This document shows, piece after piece, positions 36,215-46,231 of a stretch of DNA of 64,000 bases; position 1 is the first letter of the stretch, and each line of letters begins with the position of its first letter. The notes under the pieces were generated by a model. That model made no database searches. It had not been told where the DNA came from and worked only from the letters and a program-made list of their open reading frames with translations. A program made the translations under genes and the position numbers. This DNA comes from Symsagittifera roscoffensis. Its lineage: Eukaryota > Xenacoelomorpha > Acoela > Convolutidae. Location of the stretch: assembly GCF_963678635.1 (NCBI RefSeq), contig NC_087070.1, positions 36,707,109 through 36,771,108 of the forward strand. Direction: 5' to 3'.

Positions 36215-36469
36215 TAGATAATGTTTATTGAAGACTTTGCTAAATTATTTAGTTTGGTTGAATTTGCGTTACCAAACGCATTGTCAGATGGTTAATTTTG
36301 TTTTGTGTCAAATTAAATTTTGGATTTTCTGATTTAAAAATCTGAAAATGTATAGTTTTGGAAAATACTCTTTTCATCGACGATCATTTTAAATCTACAT
36401 CTTAAAGTTGCTAGAAAACAAGTTCATTTTGATTTATTGATTAGTTATGAAGTGAAACGGTTCAGAAAA

Positions 36470-36559
36470 ATGAAGCTGTGTGGCGATGAAGTAGTTGCTG
36501 CGTGCCAAAAACTTTACACGGAGGGTGAATTTGATTTTTTTCGTGCAGCTGATAGTTAA
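36470..36559 (+). other. Small ORF between PCED1 and CCDC191
   Basis: ATG at 36470 starts a 29-codon frame (MKLCGDEVVAACQKLYTEG onward) ending TAA, preceded four bases earlier by TTCAG and containing a GGTGAAT donor-like site. It could be an upstream ORF, an alternative first exon or chance. It does not splice in frame into 36637. No homologue recognised. Confidence 0.25.
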
Positions 36560-36646
36560 ACGTATTTTTTTTGCCCAGCTTGATGATATTTGTCATAATT
36601 TACCTTGTTAACTTATATGCTAGGGAATGATTTTCAGTATTTTTGA

Positions 36647-36820
36647 ATGAGTTCGTATAAATGGCGCCGAGCAAGCCAGAAGCATTCGGAAATCGAGGAG
36701 AGGTTGCGGTCTGTACACGCAGATCAAAAGGACGACCCGCGATTGTGGTGCGAAAAGGTAGCAGCGGCAACAGACTACGCCGTGTCAACAGTTAGTGGGA
36801 AGAAACCTCCGAGTTACATG
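36647..36820 (+). CDS. CCDC191: CCDC191 exon 1
   Basis: Encodes 58 residues. The segment DPRLWCEKVAAATDYAVS corresponds to the W-x-K-x-x-x-x-A-x-x-(F/Y)-A-V-S signature near the N terminus of CCDC191. Donor ATG|GTTAGT at 36821 in phase 0 pairs with the acceptor at 38338. The ATG lies 9-10 nt after a good acceptor-like TTTTCAG (36630-36636), so the mRNA probably starts by cis- or trans-splicing there. The gene begins only about 500 bp after the PCED1 stop in the same direction. Confidence 0.75.
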
Positions 36821-37533
36821 GTTAGTTGAATTTTAGAAAAATCAGTTTGATTGATGGATAAAAACCGGCCCGAGCTAAAAAGGAGCTGCCGTTTAATTCA
36901 GCCGGAAATATTGAGCGGTATAGTAATAATTATCAAATATAGTAATCATAATAATAAAAAAACAAGTAAATTCCAACGCATTTGAGTTTTTTGGATTGGA
37001 TAGTTAATTGACGACTCTACCACCGAAGTTATGACGCAACTTTGGGTTCAGGTTTTTTTCCCCATGTAAATCCAGCTACCATGAATCAACGTCATATGGG
37101 GTTGTGTGATAACTAGAGTCGTGATCCCTAAAGCCCTTACAGTCTTAAATCAAGATGCATTAAAAATTTCCTGTGAAAAAGTTCGAGAAAAGCTTGGCTT
37201 TTAAAGTGAAGAATGGTTGAATTGATTCACAAGTAATCGAATTGAGTGATATTGTTACTTTAAGGGTTAATCAGCTGCCGTATAGTTTTTTAAGTTGCGC
37301 ATATTGAAATAGAGTACTTGTCAATTAACATTTAGCTTTAAAAAAATCACTTACTATTTTTTTCAGATGCGTGTTGTTTTGATAAATTGTTCATTGAAGA
37401 GATATTAAGGTGATATGATTTTTCTAAAAAAATATATTAAAAAATTGAAGAAAAACAATTGTAGTCCTCCACAGTCGCACATCAGCGAAGTTTCTATGTT
37501 TTCAAAACTAATAATTTACTTTCTTTTTTCTTT

Positions 37534-37660
37534 CTGTTTTTTGTTTTCAAAAAACAGTTTTTTTCTGTTTTTTGTTTTTGTTTTCAAAAAACAGTGTTTT
37601 TTGTTTTTCTTTCTGTTTTTTGTTTTCAAAAAACAGTTTTTTTCTGTTTTTTGTTTTCTG
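37534..37660. repeat. Tandem perfect hairpins in CCDC191 intron
   Basis: CTGTTTTTTG and its exact complement CAAAAAACAG face each other three times: at 37534-37557, 37565-37594 and 37613-37636, with loops of 4, 10 and 4 nt. A fourth left arm stands at about 37644 and a further one at about 37784 without a partner. A transcript would fold into a row of 10-bp A/U-rich hairpins. Confidence 0.8.
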
Positions 37661-37714
37661 CGTAAGATTTTAAAAAGTCAGTTAACGAAATGAAGACAAT
37701 AGTTTAGGTCGTAT

Positions 37715-37990
37715 TGATATTTTTGTTCCGACCATTGAAAATGGAGAATAAATTTGTATTCCGATTTGTTTTACTTTTTTCTTTCTGTTTTTTGTTTTCA
37801 TTACAAAATCAGGTTGCTCACAAAATCATCGGAATGGGTCGAGTATCATATATCATTTTGAAGCTTTTTCAGTCGTGATCTGAACAACAAAAAATTTTCC
37901 AGTATCGAGATAAACCGGTTTCAATTTTTTGAGTTTAAGTCGAATTTCGAGCGAGCAAAGCGATCGAGTAACGTTCGTTATATATAAAAA
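37715..37990 (-). repeat. Family S copy, inverted
   Basis: Reverse reading gives ATGATATATGATACTC, CCGATGATTTTG, then CATTTTCAATGGTCGGAACA in the order found in the + strand copies at 10485 and 50565. Confidence 0.6.
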
Positions 37991-38089
37991 TTAGCATTTG
38001 TATTTGAAATTCTTAGTGCTTCAACGTGCTGTATTTTTCTCAATGTTCGAAAATTGAAAAATGTTTAAAAATTTTCAATGAACCATTTT

Positions 38090-38235
38090 TTGGTTTCCTT
38101 TTTCTATTAGTTTTTTCAAATGTCCTTTGTTTATTAGATTTCCCAGCGAAATAAATAAATTACTTATTGATCCAGTTTTCTCAATCAAAAAAGTGCCAAT
38201 CGTAAATTTTTCGTGAAATTCAAAGAGCCATAGGG
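38090..38235 (+). repeat. Family R partial copy
   Basis: TCCCAGCGAAATAAATAA, TTGATCCAGTTTTCTCAA and AAAGTGCCAATCGTAAAT match 43845-43920 and 49530-49600. Confidence 0.6.
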
Positions 38236-38338
38236 GAATATCTCCTCCGCCCACCCATAGAAGCAGGTGCAAGTGGTAAAAAAGGATAATTTTTAGATTA
38301 TTTAATTTGCTGCGTCTACAATCATTGCATGTGTTTAG

Positions 38339-41300
38339 GCCAAGAGTCGTAACAGTGGTATGAGTTTCGGATCGCATAATCATCAGCCTGAAGTGTACAT
38401 AGACGACGATGAGATCCAAAAAACAGCGCAAGATTTGCTAAATCAGTGGATGACTGAAAACGTAGACAGAGAAAAGGAAGAACGCCAGCTATGCGAACAA
38501 TTAGATTTAGAAGAACTCGAAAACTCTAACCGCTTTGACTCGAAATTCGATCGAAGTTCCGAAAATTTGTTCCGTGAAGATCAACGTGGATCTCATTTTG
38601 CTATGTTTAACGGCGGACCCGATGGATTTAAGTCTACAAAACACGAAATATCGCCAGGATTTGCTTCTAAATCGAGATCGAAAGACAAAGAAAATGAAGT
38701 GAAAAAATCGAGACGAAGTACAATGTTTGGAGCTACTAATTCAAGTGGATTATCAGGATCAGCAGATAATGGTGGAGATCTAGATTCATATGATTTCAAG
38801 CGGAAATCAGTCGCCAACACTTTCGGAAATGAGCAATTCAACTCTCATTCAAGATCGAATGGATATTTCGGAAGTGATAGTAATTATACGCAAGCATCAA
38901 ACTATAATGGAGCTTTAGATAGTTCGTTTTCGAAAGATTCAGAATTGAACAAAAAGTTTAACGAGTTGGAAGAAAAGTACGAGTTGATGACAGTCGACTC
39001 AATTCTAGACGGAATTTTGAACAAACAGTTTGATCAAAATAAACACATCATGAAGAATTTAGGATTTAAGAATGAGAAAACTCAGCCGACAGGCGGTGGC
39101 TTGGCCGCAAAAATGGAATTAAGACACCAAGAAATTGTGAAAAAACGGGAAGAAAGGCTGAAAAAAGTAGATACAAATAAGAAAGAAAAAGAAGTCAGCC
39201 GTGAAACCGAAATGGCTGCAAGAAAAATTTTACTCGAGGAAGAAAAATTACAAATCGAGCAAAAAGCAGCTGAAGAAAAAAAGATCAAAGAGGAGATGGA
39301 AAAAATAAGGCGTGAAATTCATGAACAACAAACTGTAATGCGTGAACAACAGAAACGGGACTTCGCTTTACGACAGGCTGAAATTGAAAAAGACAAACTT
39401 AAGCTTGAAAGTAAAAGGCAGAAAGAAAATATGGAGAAATTAGCGCTGGAAAAAACCCGGGAGGAAAATAAGAGAAAAATAGCTGCACGAATGGAACAAG
39501 TCAAAATTAAAGAGATGAAAATTAATATGCATGTGTTACAGAAGCATTTTCATGCTTGGTATAACTTTATAATTGATCAGCGACTGAAAATTGGCAAGGC
39601 TGTTGCTTTAAGCGAATGGCGTCTTCTTTCAAGGATTTACAATACTTGGAAACACAAAACGGTTCAAAAACAGTGCGAAGTTGAGGCAGTTAAACATGAG
39701 CTTAATATGAAACGATCTGTACACTTTGAAAAAATGGCCAATGAATTCAACAGAGTTCGTCTGTTAAAAAAGTGTTTTAGCAGATGGACAGTCTTTGTCA
39801 CAATTTCACATGAAGAACTTGACATTCAAAAAGAAGCCGAAAATCGTAAAGAACGTTTGGAAAAGTTTTTAGACGCTGCAAAAAGTGGAAAATTGTGGCA
39901 TGAAAACAGTGTCGACAACGAAGAAAACGAACATTTTTCCTCAGAGCTAGGAGATACGGTAGCGTTTCTGGAGAATTCGGGTCACAGAAGTACAAACAAA
40001 ACACAGCGAACAGTTACAAATAGATCTAATAGTTCTAGCTTCAAAAGCGAAAAGATCTTCAAAATGTTCAACTCGAAACCGAATGGCGTTGTAACGTCAA
40101 CACCGCGTCTGAACAATTCAGGCGAAGGATCCAAAATGAGAGGCAATTTTAAAGTTGAAACTCCATCAATGCCCTGGCAAATACGGAAAGGAATAGCATC
40201 TGACTTGACCATAGAGCAACTTGAACAAATTGGACAATCAACTAAAAAGGCTATTAATGATTCAGCAAAACAAGTGCAGGAAAAATTAACCGAGAAGCAA
40301 ACTGCGCAACAAAAACAACTTCAGCAGCAGGAGAAAATTTTGAAAGACCAACAGAAAGTGATAAACCAATTGCAAAAACAACTAGTTAGTAACAAAAAAG
40401 TAGGCGATTTTTTTGCAAATGATCTGTGCGGAACACCACATCACGTTTCTGAACCTTGCGGAACACTCTATACTAACAGTGTGACATCAGCAGCTTCGGA
40501 GGTTCCGTCGGGTCGCTCGGAAGTTTCCTCAACTATTTCGCGAGCAACTTCAGCATCTGCAGTGAAACATGACCCGATTGTTTCGGCGATGGAAGAGCGT
40601 GACCGAATTCGCCAGGAGAAACGAGCGAAGTTTGAAGCTATTAAAAGGAAACGGGAAGAGGAAAAGTTGAGACTAGCAAAATTGGAGCAAGAGGACTTGG
40701 AGCAAAAGTTGTTAGAAGAAAAGCGAGTAGCGGCCGAAAAAAAACGACAGGAATTGTTACAGCAGAAAGAATTGGAACGTAAAAAGGCTGAAGCTAACGC
40801 TAAGTTACAAGCTTTAAATGCGAAAGCAGATGAGTTCAATGAAAAGCGACTTGTAAAATATTATGGCGTCAAACCATGGATAAGATTAGTTAAATTAGCC
40901 GAAAGCAATGAAGTTCTTGCAAAAAATTGCTTCGCTAAAAAAATATGCGGAAATTGTTTTGCTGCGTGGAGACAAGACGCAAAAAATTCGGCTGAGCTGA
41001 AACAAAACATGGCTGAAGAATTGAACGGTTACTTTTTGATTAGAAGACATTTCAAATCGTGGCGTAGATACAAGCAGATATCTGATATTTTGATGTTGAA
41101 AGCTGAAAGGCATTTCGCTAGAGTTCTGAAAAAGAACTTTTTCAAGCAGTGGGTTGTGTTTACAGATCAGAGGCGAATTGAAAGCGTGATGAATTTGGAA
41201 ATAGCTGAAAAACATAATGAAGAACGTCTCAGTAAGAGGTGTCTGAAAGCGTGGCGCTTGATTCCTGGAATCGAAAAAGCGGAACGTGAACGCATTAATC

Positions 41301-41485
41301 GTCGCGCCGAATTGAGAAGTTTAGTGGCACAGATAATTCCGGACTTCAAAGGTACTTCGAATAGTGAAGAGCAAAATGATAGTTTGGAAATGGAATCCAC
41401 GCCGATTCTCGGTGCTGAAGTTGACCAATCAGAAAGAGATCAAAATGATTATCTACACTATACTAGCTTTGATCTTAGAAAATAA
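38339..41485 (+). CDS. CCDC191: CCDC191 exon 2 (coiled-coil, Trp-repeat protein)
   Basis: One 3.1-kb exon after acceptor GTGTTTAG (38338), phase 0. With exon 1 it gives about 1,106 residues. An acidic/serine-rich N-terminal region is followed by a long charged coiled coil (about residues 310-455) and repeats of the HFHAWYNF and LSEWRLLSRIYNTWK type, including RLKIGKA. Then come a Ser-rich spacer, a second coiled coil (about 810-895) and a C-terminal series with YGVKPWIRL, KSWRRY, FFKQW, KAWRLIPG and LRSLVAQIIPDF. The GxxPWxRL and (I/E)(I/L)PDF marks fit CCDC191. Function is poorly known; the Trp-centred repeats resemble centrin-binding Sfi1-type repeats (inference). Stop TAA at 41483 overlaps an AATAAA. 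Confidence 0.85.
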   Translation, partial: AKSRNSGMSFGSHNHQPEVYIDDDEIQKTAQDLLNQWMTENVDREKEERQLCEQLDLEELENSNRFDSKFDRSSENLFREDQRGSHFAMFNGGPDGFKSTKHEISPGFASKSRSKDKENEVKKSRRSTMFGATNSSGLSGSADNGGDLDSYDFKRKSVANTFGNEQFNSHSRSNGYFGSDSNYTQASNYNGALDSSFSKDSELNKKFNELEEKYELMTVDSILDGILNKQFDQNKHIMKNLGFKNEKTQPTGGGLAAKMELRHQEIVKKREERLKKVDTNKKEKEVSRETEMAARKILLEEEKLQIEQKAAEEKKIKEEMEKIRREIHEQQTVMREQQKRDFALRQAEIEKDKLKLESKRQKENMEKLALEKTREENKRKIAARMEQVKIKEMKINMHVLQKHFHAWYNFIIDQRLKIGKAVALSEWRLLSRIYNTWKHKTVQKQCEVEAVKHELNMKRSVHFEKMANEFNRVRLLKKCFSRWTVFVTISHEELDIQKEAENRKERLEKFLDAAKSGKLWHENSVDNEENEHFSSELGDTVAFLENSGHRSTNKTQRTVTNRSNSSSFKSEKIFKMFNSKPNGVVTSTPRLNNSGEGSKMRGNFKVETPSMPWQIRKGIASDLTIEQLEQIGQSTKKAINDSAKQVQEKLTEKQTAQQKQLQQQEKILKDQQKVINQLQKQLVSNKKVGDFFANDLCGTPHHVSEPCGTLYTNSVTSAASEVPSGRSEVSSTISRATSASAVKHDPIVSAMEERDRIRQEKRAKFEAIKRKREEEKLRLAKLEQEDLEQKLLEEKRVAAEKKRQELLQQKELERKKAEANAKLQALNAKADEFNEKRLVKYYGVKPWIRLVKLAESNEVLAKNCFAKKICGNCFAAWRQDAKNSAELKQNMAEELNGYFLIRRHFKSWRRYKQISDILMLKAERHFARVLKKNFFKQWVVFTDQRRIESVMNLEIAEKHNEERLSKRCLKAWRLIPGIEKAERERINRRAELRSLVAQIIPDFKGTSNSEEQNDSLEMESTPILGAEVDQSERDQNDYLHYTSFDLRK

Positions 41486-43610
41486 AAACAGTTTGCTATG
41501 AAGATATGATGCTTAATTTAGGTGGTGCCATATTGCAGCTTAGTTTTGAAAATATGTAGTTTTTTTGCTGTAAATTTGTAAATATTGTTAGAAAGTTTTT
41601 TTTGTATAGTTTATTTGAAATTTAAGGTCATAAGTATTTAATGTTTAGTGCTGAGTACATTTAAATGTAGAATAACGTAAAACTTTTTCTCTCACTTTTA
41701 AGAATTCGTTGCAGTAATTATGCAAGAAAGCTTGAGAATCTGTTTTTTTCCTCGAACCGAAGTCGCACCATTTAGGGCAGTTAGTGTGCAAAGTTTATTG
41801 CAATAATCGTTTTTGCGGGACCTTTTTTATACTCTTTGAAGATAGTGGTGCATATACAAAGAAATGCAGAAATTAATGTGGCTCAGAAATTACTCCAAAT
41901 TGAATTCAAAAGTACTTGATGATTAACATATCTCTTTGTTATGACTTTGTGTGTGGGGGATTGTTTGCCAAAATTGTTTTTCTGAAAATTTAAACCATTT
42001 GTCTGTACCAATATAAGTACGGAAGAAGCTCTAGGGAAGTCGGAAACGTCCAGGGAGCAGTAGTGTTCTTCCGACTTTCGATAGAAAGTGACGGAATGTT
42101 TGTGCTCCAGGTGTTGTTTTTTTTTCTCTAGACAAGTTTCGACTTTTTAACCAGCCATTGTTATCCTGAGCTCAAATTCACCTGCAATTTGTTATAGTAA
42201 AGTTGGTTAAAAGATTGCGAATATGACCAGTTTGGGACAAATTAGAAATCTCTCCAAATTGGTTGAAATAAGATATTTGCCATAATTGCTACGTTACTAG
42301 GAAATTCGTCAACTTTTCCAGGCGAACTCTGCTCTATAGACCTTGAGATGCAGTCGGAACATTCAGAGCAGTCTTGTTAGCTGTTGAAGTTGATTTTATT
42401 ATTTTTTTTTGCATTTTTTACCTTTTTTAGAGCTGCTTGGTAGTTTTTGAAAGAGCTTTTCCTCTAGAAACTTGGCAAAAAAGCTTGTAAGTTTTACTAA
42501 AAAAAGTTCTGCAAAAATTATGTTTGAAGGATAGAAGTAGGATGCAAGTCGATTTTTTCCATTTATGGGTTTTGAAGGGTGTTAAAGAAACAAAAAAATG
42601 ACTCAATGCTGACATCTTATATGCAAGCTTATGCAATCATTGTCCTTGACATCGTTCAATTAATGAATTAATCAGCTGCCATATTTTGTTTTGATTAATT
42701 TTTCACTCAAACCATCAATTTTTCATTTGAAAGGTTTCGAGAAATAAAGATAATGGCCCATCAATTTTTCGATTAAAAGGTTTCCAAAAATAGAGATTTC
42801 GGCGGCAGGAATTAGAGAGATAAAAACAAATTGTTCGTGTGTCGCAGTTGAAAAATGATTCCGGATCTTTGCTGTCTACCATGCTGTGATGCATTAAGTG
42901 TACAATCAGGTATCAATTTCTGAGAGTATCTTTTGGACGACTGAAAGGTTAGCGACCAATTACAGGAAGCTATCTCGACACGAGACTTTTAATGGACTTC
43001 GAAATACCACTCACCAATCATATGAATCATTATTTATTGTATTTTGTGTCAAAATAGTTTCGATACAACTGTTCTTAAAAGGCAAAGTATAGTCTGCTTT
43101 ACTCAAACAAGTTGATTTGAGTCAAATTTTAAGAAAAAGTTACTCTTCAGATATTAACAATTTTGAAGCTATTTTCAGCTCAATTAAAGAGCGATAACGC
43201 ACATCTTTCTTGATTGAAATTTCGTTTTGAAGCTTTTAAAATGGTAAGTAGCATATATCCGTTTTAGCTTTATAATTGGCTTAATTGTTGTTTTGATGTG
43301 TCGAGTGTTTTCTGTGAAATAAAAAAGTTCTGATTGATTGATTATCGTATTAGACAAACTTCACCTAAGCTAAAAGGATAGGAGAAAGGGACAGAGATTG
43401 AGCGTGTGATCCAATTCGTGAGATCATTGAAGATTCAATTAAGAATTTTGTTCTTCGCTAAGAAAGTTGTTTCGTGCGACTGCGATAATCGACGAGCAGT
43501 ACCTTGTTGCCAAAATATCGAGCGATATTTTTGCGCTGAATAATTTTTTCAAATCTGTATTTTCGTCGGTCAAGAGAAGTATTTGAATGTCCATTCTATT
43601 CGAATTTTGT
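41486..43610. other. Intergenic stretch
   Basis: AT-rich with no supported gene. Contains ordinary short frames only. Confidence 0.4.
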
Positions 43611-43614
43611 TTTT

Positions 43615-44060
43615 ATAAGAGTAATGAACGTAGTGAAGACTCTTATATTGGTCTTGCTGGTTTTTTTGTTCTTTTTAAGAAAATCTTAAAATATTGATAC
43701 ATTTAGGTATATAAGCCTTTTTTAAGTTCAATTGAAATTCATTTGCTGAAGGCGATGTAAATAGCACTCTCCAAATTCGAACGTGCGAGTGGCGCCAAAA
43801 TTCGTGAACGATTTCTAATTTCGAAAGTGAAGTTTTTAGATTTCCAGCGAAATATTTTACCGGTTGATCCAGTTTTCTCAAGTTGGGTTAATGTTATCAA
43901 AAAGCGCCAATCATAAATCGTTCTAGAAATTCAAAAAGCTTAAAGGGGCATCTATTTTTTTCTTTGAAATTCGAAATTTGAGATTTTTTCAACAAAGTCT
44001 GTGTTTTTTATGTTAACTTGCGCTCATTACTCTTTTCCAATCTTCGATTGGCTATGTGTT
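43615..44060 (+). repeat. Family R, long copy
   Basis: AATGAACGTAGTGAAGACTC and TATTGGTCTTGCTGG open the copy, TCCAGCGAAATATT and TTGATCCAGTTTTCTCAAG lie in the middle, ACTCTTTTCCAATCTTCGAT closes it. Same order as 49270-49755. Confidence 0.65.
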
Positions 44061-44439
44061 ATGTTGCTTGTAAATTTACAAACTCCGATTTCAGCATATT
44101 TTTCAATTTTTTCCTTTTTGGAGGAGTAAGTGTCAAATGTGCTTCTTCTCAGTGATAATAAAGATAAAGTTCATATCGAAAACAAATGTTATCTACTCGA
44201 TAGTTTTTTCCAAAATTTTATTTTAGTAGTGTTGATGCTTGATTGTAAGATTTAGAAAATGTCCAGTTGACAATTTTTTTTTGGAGGAATGGGAAAAAAC
44301 TCTCTGGCATAAAGTTGATTTTTCCAGCGATTTTGAGTAACCCATTGAAAACGGTCAATTGAGGTATCATATAACTACCTTTTCAGTTGTGAATCGGATT
44401 TTAAAAATAATCAACTCCTAAAAATTGGTTTTTGCTTTT

Positions 44440-45870
44440 CAGACTCAAGAGCGAAGAGCGGATATTTTCTGTTCATTTATACGATGACATCTTTCCAGAA
44501 ATAAGTTAATTGATATGCTTGGTATAAGTTGTGTAATCTGCTGGTTTTAATCTGCCATTTTTTGGCTACTGCATTTTATCACTACAAAAAAACAAGCCAA
44601 AATCGTATATTTTGATATGGTAATTTTTTCCAATTTTGATCTCAATTTTGATTTCATTCGTGATCGGAATTTCTTGTTCAAGGCAAAATTGGGCTAGCAA
44701 TGGTTAAAATTTGAAGGTTTTGTCGAAAGAAGTGATTTACATCTTCAGTTAATGCTTTTTTTAAGCTTAAAAATTTTAAGATTTAAGATTTCTTTACATC
44801 TGTGGTAATCAATTATTTTGATCTTGCAGATATAATTCAATGACAGAAATTGGATTGTTTATACTAGTAAGTGGGTTTTAGGAAATTAGACGACAAGCAA
44901 CTCAGACGATCAGAAAATAACGGAATTTAGATGATAACTTGCGTGCAAATTGCGTGATATTTGTTTACTGGCTTAAATTAATTTTTGTTTATAACACATC
45001 AGGTTATTAATGTTACTGTTGTTTAATCTATGCATTTCAAAAATGTTATTTACTTTTTCGATTTAATGTTTAATAATTAACTTACAATAATTATTTTGAT
45101 CAGTTCTGTGATCATCTACTCTTTTTGTTTTAGTGTAACTTCATTGTAAACAAAAGTTTTTTTTGGCCCAAGTCTTGTCGTCTAAATTCACAGAGTTATC
45201 GTCTAAATTATGTTTTTGTACGTTCGTCTTATTTGTTGTCTCATTTCCTAGGCCTCCTAGTAAATCTATGCTCTGAGGATTTTTTTGGCAGCTGAATTTG
45301 AAAATGTGGTTGCTTGTCATGCGCCTCAAAATAGAAGAGAGCTTTTAGGTTGTCTGCAGTTTTCAGACAATTATAGACCGCAGTTTGACTTTTGACACCT
45401 GCTCATTATCACCAATGAACTCTTTTAAGGAACTAGCTAATTAATATGCTTGAAATGAGTTTTAAAATATGTTTTTTTCCCTCTGCTACAGCTTTTATTA
45501 AATTGAAAAACAAACCATAACTGGGGGAGCGTAGCGATTTAAAATCGAAGATATGATCAAAATTAAACACTTGGAGCATCATTAAATCTTTGTTTTTGCT
45601 TAAAATATGTGATGTCAGGGTTTCATTGCCTCTATTAGTTTTTTGATCTCAATGTTATTTTATTTGACAGAAATTGATTTATATAATAATTGAGGCTCTT
45701 AAGACAAGTTTTCGCTTTTAGATTTTGAAATATCTGTTGCTTGTCATGTCTCTTAAAATAGAAGAAGGCTTTTAGGTTGTCTACTCTTTTCAAAAATGAT
45801 AGCTAGCTGTTTGACTTCTGACAACTGCTCATCTTCTCACGTGCTTATCAATAACAGGGCATCATAGATA
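44440..45870 (+). repeat. Local degenerate duplication
   Basis: A segment around 45290-45450 (GTTGCTTGTCATG, then AGCTTTTAGGTTGTCT and ACCTGCTCATTATC) is repeated at 45725-45860. The words TAATATGCTTG also recur at about 44512 and 45440, suggesting roughly 0.4-0.9-kb duplicated blocks in the LIPE upstream region. Confidence 0.5.
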
Positions 45871-46231
45871 CTTTGCTCATGATGAACTTGCAACTAACTT
45901 CAAATGATAAACCTCATCGTCAATTTTAATTCTATTCATTGTTTATTTGTAGATTATTTTTGAACTAAAGAAAGTTTTTAAGAACAATTTTAAATTTTTG
46001 TTTGTGTTAAAGGATTGTTAACTAAAATTATTAACTATTAGAATAAGACAGTTTTCCAGCTTTTGCTCGCCAAGACATTTCTAGAACTTTTTGTTGAGAT
46101 TGATTTATGCTTTGTATTTTATATGACACACACAGTCAGGAACAATTGCCTATTTGACTGAAAATTACCGTAATTTTAACATCAAAAGCATTTGAATTGC
46201 ATTATATTTAAATCGGCTTGGGGAAGTTGAA

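Noticed and set aside
37415-37693. 92-codon frame rich in Phe/Lys
   Set aside because: Arises from the U-rich hairpin repeat inside the CCDC191 intron; exon phases 0/0 already join without it.
39082-40839. Ser/Phe-rich minus-strand frames opposite CCDC191
   Set aside because: Antisense shadows of a Lys/Glu-rich coding exon.
42898-43092. 64-codon frame upstream of LIPE
   Set aside because: No domain, no splice context and no similarity to the HSL N terminus.
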